From UBA8389 sp942493385 (GTDB lineage: Bacteria > Bacteroidota > Bacteroidia > Bacteroidales > UBA1402): 64,000 nucleotides of DNA. The stretch is from contig OW818699.1 in NCBI GenBank assembly GCA_942493385.1, forward strand, positions 558,001-622,000, written 5' to 3'. The translations under genes were made by a program, and so were the position numbers. This document shows, piece by piece, positions 44,335-53,708 of the stretch. The notes under the pieces were generated by a model. The model saw only the letters and a program-made list of their open reading frames with translations. It was not told the origin of the DNA and searched no databases. Every line of letters starts with the position of its first letter. The first letter of the stretch is position 1.

Positions 44335-45495
44335 TCAAGCCTTTTTTAATACGATGCGGAAAGTCGTTCCTTTACCGAGTTCGGAAGCCTTTACGAAGAT
44401 CTTGCCGTTGTGATTTTCTTCGATGATGCGTTTGACGAGGGATAAGCCTAGACCCCAGCCACGAGCTTTTGTGGTGTAACCTGGTTTGAATACGTTCTTA
44501 AAGTTGGATTTGGCAATTCCTTTCCCAGTGTCTGTCACATCGATAAGGAGGTGTTTGTGTTCCGGTGTGAGCGTAATATCGATTTTCCCGGTGGCTTCCA
44601 TGGCATCAATGGCATTTTTGCAAAGGTTCTCGATGACCCATTCGAAGAGTGGCACATTTAAAAAAACAGGAAGTGTTTCGGTCGGTGTGTGGGTCGTGAT
44701 GGTGATTTTACGGGAACTACGGTTGCGCATGTACTGTACGGCATTTTCAAGTGCCGGTTTGATGTCTTGAGGTGTGGTTTCAGATTTGGACCCAATTTTT
44801 GAAAAACGCTGGGCAATGGTCTGTAGTCGCTGGGTGTCTTTGTCCATTTCATCCAGAAGCTTGGCGTCAACGTTTTTCAGTTTCAGTAATTCAACCCAAG
44901 CCATTAGGGAAGAAATCGGGGTGCCCAATTGATGAGCGGTTTCCTTGGAGAGGCCTACCCAAACACGGTCTTGCTCAGCCCGATTGGAGGAATTCAGTGC
45001 AAATAGGGTGATAAGAAGGAAAATAAACATGACCATTAGCTGCACGAAGGGGAAGTAGGTAAGTTTTCGCAACAGCTTAGAGTCCTGGTAATAAACAAAA
45101 TGGGAAACATCATCGCTTATTTTCACTTCGATGAATTGATTGTGTGAGATGATGTTGCGTGTGGCCGCACCAAGTTCGGTTGTATCATTCTCATTTTTAA
45201 GACCCAGGTTGTTGTGGCTTAAAACGGCCCCTTTGTCATCGACGAGGATGACGGGAATGTTGGTATTGCCCTCAATTACTTTCAAGCCGAGCGTATAGTC
45301 CATTTCAACTCCCTCTGTAGGTTCTGTCGCAATGAGGCGAATGGCTTCTGCCCAAAGTTCCATCTTTTTGCGTTCTTCCAATGCGAGGTCTTTAGCCAGA
45401 CGGTTTGAGAACAACGTCGATGCGATGGTTATGATGGCTGCTCCGATAAAGAAGGCCATTCGCAAGGCAAAGGAGGAATCGTGTGCGCGTGCCAT
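44335..45495 (-). CDS. Sensor histidine kinase
   Basis: A 386-residue membrane-bound kinase. Two membrane segments (about 10-28 and about 150-170) frame a periplasmic sensor domain of about 120 residues. The H-box is ETAHQLGTPISSLMAW with the phospho-accepting histidine, followed by the N-box LCKNAIDAM, G1 DTGKGI and G2 GWGLGLSLVKRI. The HQLGTP type belongs to a Bacteroidota kinase group. It ends the leftward mlaE-mlaF-xth operon, 13 bases after xth. No response regulator gene is adjacent, so partner and signal are unknown. Confidence 0.92.
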   Translation of the reverse strand: MARAHDSSFALRMAFFIGAAIITIASTLFSNRLAKDLALEERKKMELWAEAIRLIATEPTEGVEMDYTLGLKVIEGNTNIPVILVDDKGAVLSHNNLGLKNENDTTELGAATRNIISHNQFIEVKISDDVSHFVYYQDSKLLRKLTYFPFVQLMVMFIFLLITLFALNSSNRAEQDRVWVGLSKETAHQLGTPISSLMAWVELLKLKNVDAKLLDEMDKDTQRLQTIAQRFSKIGSKSETTPQDIKPALENAVQYMRNRSSRKITITTHTPTETLPVFLNVPLFEWVIENLCKNAIDAMEATGKIDITLTPEHKHLLIDVTDTGKGIAKSNFKNVFKPGYTTKARGWGLGLSLVKRIIEENHNGKIFVKASELGKGTTFRIVLKKA

Positions 45496-45508
45496 GGATG
45501 AGGAGGGT

Positions 45509-46276
45509 TTAAAGGCTCAGCACGGCTGAAACAGGACAATGGTCAGAATGGACAATGCTGTCGTGTATTTGTGCCCCTGTGAGGCGGACACGCAGCGGAG
45601 GTGTTATGAGGTGATAATCGATGCGCCAACCCAAGTTGCGTTCGCGGGCAAAGGTACGGTAGTTCCACCAACTGTACTTTTCTGCACTTTGGTCGAATTC
45701 TCGAAAGGTATCGATGAAGCCACTTTCAACCAGTTGGTCGAACCAGGCACGTTCTTCGGGAAGAAAGCCGGACATGTTGTTGTGACGTTCGGGGTGGTTG
45801 ATGTCAATGGGTTTGTGGCAAATATTGAAGTCTCCACAAATGAGCAGATTGGGGCGTTCCTTCCGTAATTCAGTGAGGAAGGGAAGGAAATCTGCCAGGA
45901 ATTCCATTTTGAAATCCTGACGGATATCTCCCATGCTTCCAGATGGGACATAGACGCAAAGCACGCTGAAATCGCCGAAGTCGGCACGAATCACACGGCC
46001 TTCGTTGTCGTATTTGTGGTTGTCCATACCAATGACTACCCGGTCGGGCTGAACCTTGGAAAGGATGGCTACACCGCTGTATCCTTTTTTTTGTGCGGAA
46101 TGATAGTAACAATGTGGATATCCGGCATCCCAAAACAGACTGGTGTCAATTTGCTCGGGTTGCGCTTTGGTTTCCTGAAAACAAACGATATCAGCATTCT
46201 CAACAATTAAATAATCTGCCAGACCTTTGCTGATGGCAGAGCGAACGCCGTTAAGGTTGTAGGAGAGTATTTTCAT
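45509..46276 (-). CDS. xth: Exodeoxyribonuclease III
   Basis: Repair nuclease that acts at abasic sites and on 3' ends. The 255 residues show the AP-endonuclease family 1 motifs MKILSYNLNGVRSAISKG with the catalytic asparagine, CFQETKAQPEQID with the metal-binding glutamate, GDFNICHKPID and SDHCPVSAVL with the catalytic Asp-His. It lies 11 bases after mlaF and 13 before the kinase. Confidence 0.96.
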   Translation of the reverse strand: MKILSYNLNGVRSAISKGLADYLIVENADIVCFQETKAQPEQIDTSLFWDAGYPHCYYHSAQKKGYSGVAILSKVQPDRVVIGMDNHKYDNEGRVIRADFGDFSVLCVYVPSGSMGDIRQDFKMEFLADFLPFLTELRKERPNLLICGDFNICHKPIDINHPERHNNMSGFLPEERAWFDQLVESGFIDTFREFDQSAEKYSWWNYRTFARERNLGWRIDYHLITPPLRVRLTGAQIHDSIVHSDHCPVSAVLSL

Positions 46277-46287
46277 GACCGTTTTTA

Positions 46288-47043
46288 TTAGGTTAGCGGT
46301 TCAACAGCTTTTTGAAAAAATTTGGAGGCAAAAACAAAATCACGCAGATGTTCATCGGTAGCAGTAAGAATTTCTTCCTTGGTGCCTTCCCAGCCTTTTT
46401 CACCATCGTAAATGAAGATTACTTTGTCACCCATGGAGATGACTGAATTCATGTCGTGGGTGTTGATGATGGTGGTCATTTGGTATTCTTCGGTGATGTC
46501 GGTGATGAGTTCATCGATTTTGATCGATGTTAGTGGATCCAGACCTGAATTGGGCTCGTCGCAGAATAGGTATCTGGGATTCAAGGCGATGGCTCGAGCA
46601 ATGGCAGCCCGTTTTTGCATACCGCCGCTTATCTCTGAGGGAGATTTCGTATAAACACCGCTTAGCCCTACACGATCAAGGCAATAACGTGCCCGCTTGA
46701 GCTTATCCTTGTCGTTCATTTCTGAGAACATTTGAAGCGGAAACAACACGTTTTCTTCGACACTGAGGGAGTCGAAAAGTGCTGAGCCCTGAAACAGCAT
46801 GCCCAGTTCGCTTCGAAGTTGCGTGCGTTCATTTTTCCCCATTGCGGCAAGGCTCCGTCCGTCATAGACGATATCGCCAGAGGTGGGTTCCATCAGCCCG
46901 ACTACGCATTTGAGGAGTACCGTCTTTCCTGAACCGCTTTGACCGATGATCAAGTTGGTCTTACCTGTTTCGAAGACTGTATCGATGCCTTTAAGCACTT
47001 CCTTATCCTCGAATTGTTTGTGGACGTTTGTAAGCTCGATCAT
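46288..47043 (-). CDS. mlaF: MlaF-type ABC transporter ATP-binding protein
   Basis: The ATPase of a phospholipid transporter that maintains outer-membrane lipid asymmetry. The 251 residues have Walker A GQSGSGKT (about 35-42), the signature ISGGMQKRAAIARAI, and Walker B YLFCDEPNSGLDP. The start overlaps the permease stop as TGATG, so the two are co-translated. MlaD, MlaB and MlaC genes are not adjacent. Confidence 0.92.
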   Translation of the reverse strand: MIELTNVHKQFEDKEVLKGIDTVFETGKTNLIIGQSGSGKTVLLKCVVGLMEPTSGDIVYDGRSLAAMGKNERTQLRSELGMLFQGSALFDSLSVEENVLFPLQMFSEMNDKDKLKRARYCLDRVGLSGVYTKSPSEISGGMQKRAAIARAIALNPRYLFCDEPNSGLDPLTSIKIDELITDITEEYQMTTIINTHDMNSVISMGDKVIFIYDGEKGWEGTKEEILTATDEHLRDFVFASKFFQKAVEPLT

Positions 47044-47780
47044 CAGATAAGCAGTTTGGTTAATATGACATCAAGCAATAAAATGATCAAGCTGCTGTTG
47101 ACAACAGCGTTGGTGCTGGAACGACCAACATCGAGCGAGCCACCGTAAGAGTAATAACCATAATAGGAGGAAACCGATGTAATGACAAAGGCGAAAACTA
47201 CCGATTTGATGATGGAATAATACACATACCAAGGGATGAACCAGTATTGGATACCGTAAACGTAGGTGGCCGGAACGATCATATTGGTGATGACAGATAG
47301 CAAGTAACCGCCTAGGATACCCGAAAACATGCTGAAAATGACCAAAACAGGGATGAAAAGGATGAAGCCGACGATTTTGGGTAGGATGATGAAATTGGCA
47401 CTGTTCACTCCCATGATTTCCATGGCATCAATTTGTTCCGTGATGCGCATGGAGCCAATTTCAGAGGCGATGTTGGAACCGACTTTTCCTGCAAGGAGCA
47501 AACAGATGATGGTGGAGCAAAACTCCATCAGCAAGGTGTCACGGGTGACCAAACCTACCGTATATCTTGGAAGTAACGGGTTTTCAATGTTGTTTTGAGT
47601 TTGCATGGCCATGATGGCGCCCATAAAAATGGATACGATCAATGTGATGAACAAGGAGTCCGCACCCAATTTTTCGATCTCTCGCCACAATTGCCTGAAA
47701 AAAAGATTCCATCGTTGAGGTACCGAAAAAGTACGGTACATCAATAGGCTGTATTTCCCGACGTGTTCTATAAGGTTCAT
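47043..47780 (-). CDS. mlaE: MlaE-type ABC transporter permease
   Basis: The membrane subunit partnering MlaF, 245 residues from the ATG at 47780 (MNLIEHVGKYSLLMYR). Five or so membrane segments follow, with the MlaE signature EIGSMRITEQIDAMEIMGVNSANFIILPKI. A much longer frame reaching 47957 crosses the promoter region and the lptB promoter, so it is rejected. The operon continues mlaF, xth and the kinase. Confidence 0.92.
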   Translation of the reverse strand: MNLIEHVGKYSLLMYRTFSVPQRWNLFFRQLWREIEKLGADSLFITLIVSIFMGAIMAMQTQNNIENPLLPRYTVGLVTRDTLLMEFCSTIICLLLAGKVGSNIASEIGSMRITEQIDAMEIMGVNSANFIILPKIVGFILFIPVLVIFSMFSGILGGYLLSVITNMIVPATYVYGIQYWFIPWYVYYSIIKSVVFAFVITSVSSYYGYYSYGGSLDVGRSSTNAVVNSSLIILLLDVILTKLLI

Positions 47781-47804
47781 AAATAAAGCGTTTCCATATT
47801 CATG

Positions 47805-47812
47805 CAAATATA
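47805..47812 (-). promoter_or_regulatory. -7 element of the mlaE operon
   Basis: On the minus strand TATATTTG, an exact TAnnTTTG, 25 bases upstream of the mlaE ATG. No clear -33 box. It supports the mlaE start at 47780. Confidence 0.45.
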
Positions 47813-47855
47813 CTTTAATCCTAGTAAAGGGCACGTAAAATCCGTGTACTTTTCG

Positions 47856-47863
47856 TATTTTTG
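47856..47863 (+). promoter_or_regulatory. -7 element of lptB
   Basis: TATTTTTG, an exact TAnnTTTG, 30 bases before the lptB ATG, in the divergent gap shared with mlaE. The -33 box is weak. Confidence 0.45.
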
Positions 47864-47893
47864 CAGGCGAAACCGCGTTAAACAGAAGACTGT

Positions 47894-48724
47894 ATGTCCG
47901 AACTGGAACACTCCGAACTTGAAATGACCGAGCAGGCACCCATTGATCAGGCACCACTGAATCAACCGGAACCTGAAGAGGAGTTGGTGCTGCGCACTGA
48001 AAATCTGGTAAAACGCTACCGCAACAGAACAGTGGTCGATCATGTCTCGATCGAACTCCATCAGGGTGAAATCGTCGGGCTTTTGGGTCCGAATGGAGCC
48101 GGTAAGACGACCACCTTTTATATGACCACGGGGTTGGTGATCCCTAACGAAGGCCATATTTTCCTAGGCAAGACAGACATCACGAACTATCCGGTGTATC
48201 GAAGGGCTCAGAGCGGAATCGGATATCTGGCTCAGGAAGCTTCTGTTTTTCGTAAGATGACCGTAGAAGACAACATCCGTTCGGTTTTGCAGATGACAAA
48301 GATGACAAAGGCTGACCAAAAAGATAAACTGGAGAGTCTAATTGCTGAATTCCATTTGGAAAAAGTTCGTAAGAATATTGGTGATCGTCTTTCAGGTGGA
48401 GAGCGCCGTCGTACGGAAATTGCCCGTTGTCTGGCCATCAGTCCAAAATTCATCATGTTGGACGAACCGTTCGCAGGGGTAGACCCCATTGCCGTCGATG
48501 ACATTCAGCAAATTGTTTCCAATTTGGTTACTAAGAACATCGGAATCCTCATCACCGACCATAATGTACAAGAAACCCTATCCATAACGGACAGGGCTTA
48601 CATGTTGTTTGAGGGGAAGATTCAATTTCAGGGAACCCCTGAAGAATTGGCTGCGAATGAAATCGTACGCCGTAAGTATTTGGGTGTCAGTTTTGAATTG
48701 AAAAAGAAGACTCATCGCCGGTAA
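47894..48724 (+). CDS. lptB: Lipopolysaccharide export ATP-binding protein LptB
   Basis: The cytoplasmic ATPase that powers extraction of lipopolysaccharide towards the outer membrane. Walker A GPNGAGKTTT, the Q-loop region LAQEASVFRKMT, the signature LSGGERRRTEIARCL and Walker B FIMLDEPFAGVDPIAV match LptB closely. The 276 residues are longer than the usual 240: an acidic N-terminal extension of about 30 residues (rich in E, P and Q) precedes the ATPase core. It is divergent from mlaE, so two lipid-transport systems share one control region. Confidence 0.94.
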   Translation: MSELEHSELEMTEQAPIDQAPLNQPEPEEELVLRTENLVKRYRNRTVVDHVSIELHQGEIVGLLGPNGAGKTTTFYMTTGLVIPNEGHIFLGKTDITNYPVYRRAQSGIGYLAQEASVFRKMTVEDNIRSVLQMTKMTKADQKDKLESLIAEFHLEKVRKNIGDRLSGGERRRTEIARCLAISPKFIMLDEPFAGVDPIAVDDIQQIVSNLVTKNIGILITDHNVQETLSITDRAYMLFEGKIQFQGTPEELAANEIVRRKYLGVSFELKKKTHRR

Positions 48725-48752
48725 CTATGGGACGTTAATCAAACGCCATCCA

Positions 48753-49829
48753 TTATACATAGTCGTCCCCGACTTTCATCTGGGTATCAATAACAAACTG
48801 GCGGATTTCCTGCTCCTTTTCTTTTTTGCAAATCAACAAGACGTTCTCGGATTCGGATACGATGTAGCCGTCCATGTCACTAAGCACGGCTAATTTGCCA
48901 TTGGCCAATGAGATGAGGTTGTCGTGACTGTTGTAAAACATCGCTCTGCATTTCAACACGGCGTTGTTCTCGGCATCTTTTTCCGACAAATCGTGAAGGG
49001 AACCCCAAGTGCCCAGGTCGGACCAACCGAAGTCTGCCGTAATGACGTAAACATTGGATGCTTTCTCTAGAATACCGTAGTCGATGGATATGTTGGGGCA
49101 GGCTGGGAAAATGGAATCGATGAATTTGGCTTCTCCCGGAGTATTGAAATATTCCTTTCCGCTGTTGAAACGGCTGGCGACGTCAGGAAGCAATTCGTCA
49201 AAGGCGTTCAAAATGGTTTGCACGTTCCAAAGGAAAATCCCCGAGTTCCACATGAATTCCCCACTTTCGACGAAAACCTTGGCAAGTGCGACGTCTGGTT
49301 TTTCGGTAAAGGTCTTGACCTTATTGATGTTGTCGATTTGTTCGGCATCGATTTGGATGTAGCCATAGCCGGTTTCAGGACGGTTGGGCTTCATGCCGAG
49401 AGTCAAAAGGGTCTTGTGGTTGCTCACGAAGGTAAGGCCTTCGTTGATGCGGAACAAAAAATCTTGCTCCTTAAGGATGAGATGGTCGGAGGGGGCCACA
49501 ACCATATTGGCGTTGGGGTTGATGGCCATTATTCGGTGTGCGGCGAAGGCGATGCATGGGGCGGTGTTCCGGCGTTGAGGTTCCAAAAGGATCTGACTCT
49601 CTTTCAACTGCGGAAGCTGTTCCATCGTCAGATCTTTGTAAATCTTGTTGGTGACGATGAAAATGTTTTCAACCGGAATGATTTGGCTAAAGCGGTCAAA
49701 AGTTTGCTGCAACAGAGAGCGGCCGGTTCCGAAGAAATCAAGAAACTGTTTGGGGTACGTAGTCCGGCTGGCTGGCCAAAAGCGGGATCCGATGCCACCG
49801 CTCATTATAACACAGTAATTGTTCTTCAT
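48753..49829 (-). CDS. manC: Mannose-1-phosphate guanylyltransferase
   Basis: Makes GDP-mannose for surface glycans. The 358 residues contain the nucleotide-binding signature MSGGIGSRFWPASRTTYPKQFLDF at the N terminus, VAPSDHLI, and FTEKPDVALAKVFVESGEFMWNSGIF. It lacks the C-terminal isomerase domain of the bifunctional enzymes. It is transcribed leftwards after gldN and converges on lptB. Confidence 0.95.
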   Translation of the reverse strand: MKNNYCVIMSGGIGSRFWPASRTTYPKQFLDFFGTGRSLLQQTFDRFSQIIPVENIFIVTNKIYKDLTMEQLPQLKESQILLEPQRRNTAPCIAFAAHRIMAINPNANMVVAPSDHLILKEQDFLFRINEGLTFVSNHKTLLTLGMKPNRPETGYGYIQIDAEQIDNINKVKTFTEKPDVALAKVFVESGEFMWNSGIFLWNVQTILNAFDELLPDVASRFNSGKEYFNTPGEAKFIDSIFPACPNISIDYGILEKASNVYVITADFGWSDLGTWGSLHDLSEKDAENNAVLKCRAMFYNSHDNLISLANGKLAVLSDMDGYIVSESENVLLICKKEKEQEIRQFVIDTQMKVGDDYV

Positions 49830-49857
49830 GTACTATTGATTATGTAGAGGAGACATT

Positions 49858-49865
49858 CAAAGATA
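49858..49865 (-). promoter_or_regulatory. -7 element of manC
   Basis: On the minus strand TATCTTTG, an exact TAnnTTTG, about 29 bases before the manC ATG. A second near-copy (TATCTTTT) lies 20 bases upstream. Read-through from gldN is also possible. Confidence 0.4.
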
Positions 49866-49893
49866 CTCAAATCACCGAAAAGATACTATCTTT

Positions 49894-50931
49894 TTAAGGA
49901 TTTTTAGGTGCCACGGCAGCAGCTTTCGGAACTTTTTTATTTTGAGTTGATCCCGCTTTCTTTGGAGCTTTTGCAGCAGCGTCTTTAGCCTTTTTATCAG
50001 CAACCTTTGCTGCAGCTTCTTTCTTAGCCTCGGCTTCCCGCAAGTCACGTTGGCTGGGTTCCCAAAGTTTGTCGCTCATATCTTTCAGCTCTTTTTCAAG
50101 GCGTATCTGCTCTTTAGTAATTTCCTCAGGAGTTCGGCAATAATCGTACAGTGTTTGACTGCGAGGATTGGAAACCCTGTAAATATCGCCTTTGTAGCGG
50201 TGTTGTTTGAAGAAATCGTAAGCAGTCATGCGACTTGCACTGTTGATGGTGTCGGCTGAAACCGGAATTCGAGACAACACTTCTTTTAGGTTTTCAAAGG
50301 TAACCCAAAACATGGGCTTTTTTCCTATTTGCCCCGTTTCGTCTTCTCGAATCAGAACAGGACATAGTGCCATGGTCTTTATATGCATGGTCGAATTTCG
50401 CTGATCGAGGTAATACACTTCTTTAACGTAAAAAAGGGTGACTTCACTGCTTGGAAAATCAATGGCGTCGATATCATAAATGAAAGCACCAGCTTTTTTC
50501 GGATCGGCTTTTTCCTTGTAAGGTATTTCAAATGTCTTCAAGAGATCTTTGAATTTCACTGCAGATTCATCCGAAAAAACTTCACTTCCGCTCATTGGGT
50601 ATTCATACGCTGTCAACTGACCTTTTGCAACCATACTGAAGATGGTGCAGAACAAGTTCTGGCGTTCAGCTGTTGGCTCTACGGGGAAGTAGAGGGCACC
50701 GTTGTTCCCGCTCAGAAGATCAACCATGCGGTAAACGTCGCGTTTCCACAAAACATCTTCGCCTCTGGTTTGTTGGGTTTCGCCGATCTTACTTTTTTTA
50801 ATGGAGACCTCAGGAAAATCATCCTGATTGACGGAGGTGGCCTGTTTGGTTTGCGTTGTCTGGCAGAACACGGTTGCTGTTAAGCTTAACGTGCATACAA
50901 TGATTATTCCCTTTATGCGATTCATATTCAT
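49894..50931 (-). CDS. gldN: Type IX secretion / gliding protein GldN (PorN)
   Basis: A periplasmic subunit that binds PorK/GldK to form the ring of the type IX secretion system. The 345 residues start with a signal peptide (cleavage near TVFCQ) and contain DVLWKRDVYRMVDLLSGNNGALYFPVEP, a GldN hallmark. The C terminus is a tail of about 55 residues rich in K and A (about 290-345), probably disordered. It is the last gene of porP-gldKLMN, 15 bases after gldM. Confidence 0.94.
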   Translation of the reverse strand: MNMNRIKGIIIVCTLSLTATVFCQTTQTKQATSVNQDDFPEVSIKKSKIGETQQTRGEDVLWKRDVYRMVDLLSGNNGALYFPVEPTAERQNLFCTIFSMVAKGQLTAYEYPMSGSEVFSDESAVKFKDLLKTFEIPYKEKADPKKAGAFIYDIDAIDFPSSEVTLFYVKEVYYLDQRNSTMHIKTMALCPVLIREDETGQIGKKPMFWVTFENLKEVLSRIPVSADTINSASRMTAYDFFKQHRYKGDIYRVSNPRSQTLYDYCRTPEEITKEQIRLEKELKDMSDKLWEPSQRDLREAEAKKEAAAKVADKKAKDAAAKAPKKAGSTQNKKVPKAAAVAPKNP

Positions 50932-50946
50932 GAGGCAATGGTTTAA

Positions 50947-52512
50947 TTAGTTGATGATGACTTCCATCGGAGGAAGCATTTGTTCTACTTTATCGGGCCC
51001 GATTGCACGGATGCCTGTTACCCAAAGGCGTTTGCCACGGGATAAGGAACGAATTTGCAAAATCTGATTGTCCGAGAATTTGGAGCCTTGTGAGATTTCG
51101 TCTTTTGAATTTCCCATGGAGTCGTAAATGGTGGTTTTGAACGAAAGAACGGTGAAGTCAACTTCCAATAGATCGTCGTCCAATGCGGCAATGATGCCCG
51201 ATGTGGAGAGTAGCTTTGCTTTTGAAAATCCCGTTCCACCTTTATAACGGCGTTCAACACCATTGTTGTCCGTGTAAAGAATAAAGGCTCTTGCTTCTGG
51301 TAAAGGACGAACCCTGAAGGTCGAAGTGGTGACCACTCGACTTTTTCCATCCATGGTGGCTGAAACGGTCACGACGCAGGGTTGGCCGATGGCAGTAGGC
51401 CTTGCAATCCATACATCACCCGAACGAGACAAACTACCATTGCTTATGTTGGCGGTAATCAGATTGTTGGGCACACCCGGTACCGAGATGCTTACCTTGT
51501 TATTGATTCCCGCATACAATACATTCATCATCGTGTTGGAAACGGTAGCCATGGGTTCGACCACCGTGTATTTCTGTTCAAATGGGTATTGTTGCAAGGT
51601 TCCGTCACCGCGACGCAATTCTAAGTAGCCTTTTACCGGGAAAATACCCGATTTGCTGGTGGTTATTTCAAAGAGGCCTCTTCGGCTTTCGTCAAGCATC
51701 CTTCCGTTGACATAGACATTGGGACGTTGAGTGGAGTCTTCGGCAGATAGAACGATGTGGGCACGATAAGCGCTTCCACGCATCACGTTTTCGGAATTGG
51801 CGATTACATAGGCCTTGATCTGGTTCACGCGGAAGTCCTTGACGTCAATGTTGTTGATGAGCTCATGCAAGACTTCCCCTTCTGCATATCGAATGTCGTT
51901 TTGCATTTTGGTGAAAATGGTCACGACGGCACCAACCGGCATGTTTTCGAACATCGAACTTTCCCAGGTATGACCAGCTTTCTTGGCACGAGGAGTAGGT
52001 TTCGTGTTGAAATTGTCGAGGATGACTTTTCGTTTTAGGCTGTCGCTCACGAGCTTGACGATGTAATCGCGGTATTTCTCGATTGCTAGTTTCAGCTGTT
52101 TGGCTTTGTGACTGTTTGGCGGCAACAAGACGTTGGCCGCTGCATCCAGATTATCTGCACGTTTGAGGTTATGTACGTCTGCCTTTTTACCGTCAGCCTC
52201 ACGGACCACTTCCAACTTCAATTGATCTATTTGATTGTATAAGATGCCAGAGCGACGTTTCAGGTCAAGTGCGAGTTGATACCATTCCTTGACTTTGTCG
52301 GGATTCTGCTTGTTGGCTTTGTTGAAATCCTCGTAAAGGACGTTGTTCTGGGCACTTGAATTCTGCGTGCTGGTCGTCAGGCTGTCATCCACCAGCTCGA
52401 AACCGTGGAGGACTTCGGAGGAAACGTTCAGCGCCAGCAAGCACAGCAGCATGATGTACATCAAGCCGATCATTCGCTGCCTCGGAGTCTCGGGGGCGTT
52501 ACTGGCTGGCAT
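50947..52512 (-). CDS. gldM: Type IX secretion / gliding motor protein GldM (PorM)
   Basis: With GldL it forms the rotary motor that uses the proton gradient to power secretion and gliding. The 521 residues have one N-terminal membrane helix (MIGLMYIMLLCLLALNVS), a helical bundle (about 40-230) and periplasmic beta domains extending across the periplasm, ending AIGPDKVEQMLPPMEVIIN. The N-terminal PASNAPETPRQRMIGLMYIMLL is very characteristic of GldM. It follows gldL by 30 bases. Confidence 0.96.
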   Translation of the reverse strand: MPASNAPETPRQRMIGLMYIMLLCLLALNVSSEVLHGFELVDDSLTTSTQNSSAQNNVLYEDFNKANKQNPDKVKEWYQLALDLKRRSGILYNQIDQLKLEVVREADGKKADVHNLKRADNLDAAANVLLPPNSHKAKQLKLAIEKYRDYIVKLVSDSLKRKVILDNFNTKPTPRAKKAGHTWESSMFENMPVGAVVTIFTKMQNDIRYAEGEVLHELINNIDVKDFRVNQIKAYVIANSENVMRGSAYRAHIVLSAEDSTQRPNVYVNGRMLDESRRGLFEITTSKSGIFPVKGYLELRRGDGTLQQYPFEQKYTVVEPMATVSNTMMNVLYAGINNKVSISVPGVPNNLITANISNGSLSRSGDVWIARPTAIGQPCVVTVSATMDGKSRVVTTSTFRVRPLPEARAFILYTDNNGVERRYKGGTGFSKAKLLSTSGIIAALDDDLLEVDFTVLSFKTTIYDSMGNSKDEISQGSKFSDNQILQIRSLSRGKRLWVTGIRAIGPDKVEQMLPPMEVIIN

Positions 52513-52542
52513 TACTGTATGTTTTTAATTTACAAGTCATTG

Positions 52543-53697
52543 TTAAGATTCTTTTCCGTCGGTTTCTTCAGCTTTTGCAGGTGCTGGTGGGGTTTGGGCA
52601 GCATTCATGCTCCCAGCCATCATATTGGCGAAAATAGCGTTGGGCGACATGGCTTCCAGCATGCGGGCATACACCATGTTCAACCTGGCTAGGTTGTCAG
52701 CCATGGCTTCAGTTTCCTTGCTGAAACGATCGCTGTCGCCGGTGGAGCTTTCGTACATTTCACGGATATGAACAAGTCCTTTGTTGACACGGTCGATGGT
52801 ATCGATCTGGGAACTAACACTCTTGAGTTGTATTTCGTAAATGGTGTTCAGACCGGACAGATTGCGGTTCAAGTTGCCCATTTGTTCCACATATCCTTTG
52901 GAATTGGCGGAAATCTCGTCGGAGTTCTCCGTGACGTTTCGGTAAGAGTCTAGCAGAACGTTGGAAACCTCAGCCAAGGAACCAGTTGCGTCGCTGAAGC
53001 GATTCAGGTTGTCGGCCATGCCAGAAAGCTTGCTGATGTAATTTTCTGTGACCATCGTGATGTCAGCCAAGTTGTTGAGCTGCGAAACGGCTTCACCCAT
53101 TTTCTTGATGCTGTCGGTCAAGGTTGCAGCATCCTCGTCTGAGATGGGTACTTGTGGCGGAATGCCGTAGTTTTCACGGGCTTGTTCTGGCGTTACACCA
53201 GCCATTGAATTGCGATGCGGGGTATATGGAACGCCTCCACCTGAAATCGAACCACCTCCAGAAGGAGCACCTCCGACATAAACGGTACCACCTGCTTGTG
53301 TGCCACCCTGGATATTGGTGGTTGAGGACTCACCTGGAATCGATGTATCACCTACATATACTTCGGGAGTCATGCCCCCGGTGGCTTGCCCACCTGGCAA
53401 GTTCTGGAAATCTGGACGGTCCCCATCGGCATGAGATTTCAATATCGGGAAAACATATTCCCAATGGTAGTTGCGATACGGCGGTTCGAGGGCCGAAATG
53501 GCAAAGATGAATACTTCCGTGCCCAGACCAAGTGAAAGCATGATGTTGGCCCCGTCCAAATGCAACAGTTTAAACAACGTTCCAAGAATGGCCACAGCGG
53601 CACCAAGACCATAAAACAGATTGAAAATGCTTTTTCCACGGTAACTTCCCAAGAAAATGGAAAGGCGTATGCGAAGCCTTTTGATTTTTGATATCAT
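52543..53697 (-). CDS. gldL: Type IX secretion / gliding motor protein GldL (PorL)
   Basis: The stator partner of GldM, embedded in the inner membrane. Two membrane helices (about 24-46 and 50-70) contain E61 in GLGTEVFIFAI, which aligns with the glutamate thought to carry protons. A glycine/serine/threonine-rich stretch of about 80 residues (about 93-175) follows, then a coiled coil with NLNRFSDATGSLAEVSNVLLDSYR and NRNLSGLNTIYEIQLKSVSSQIDTI. At 384 residues it is longer than the roughly 215-310 of studied homologues because of this linker. Eleven bases separate it from gldK. Confidence 0.95.
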   Translation of the reverse strand: MISKIKRLRIRLSIFLGSYRGKSIFNLFYGLGAAVAILGTLFKLLHLDGANIMLSLGLGTEVFIFAISALEPPYRNYHWEYVFPILKSHADGDRPDFQNLPGGQATGGMTPEVYVGDTSIPGESSTTNIQGGTQAGGTVYVGGAPSGGGSISGGGVPYTPHRNSMAGVTPEQARENYGIPPQVPISDEDAATLTDSIKKMGEAVSQLNNLADITMVTENYISKLSGMADNLNRFSDATGSLAEVSNVLLDSYRNVTENSDEISANSKGYVEQMGNLNRNLSGLNTIYEIQLKSVSSQIDTIDRVNKGLVHIREMYESSTGDSDRFSKETEAMADNLARLNMVYARMLEAMSPNAIFANMMAGSMNAAQTPPAPAKAEETDGKES

Positions 53698-53708
53698 AGG
53701 ATTACGTA

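Noticed and set aside
47781..47957. Extended N terminus of mlaE
   Set aside because: The extra 59 residues would cross the promoters of both mlaE and lptB, and the family starts at the ATG at 47780.
49879..49895. Short palindrome AAAGATA/TATCTTT near the manC start
   Set aside because: AT-rich and short; it overlaps promoter-like TATCTTT elements and cannot be told from chance.
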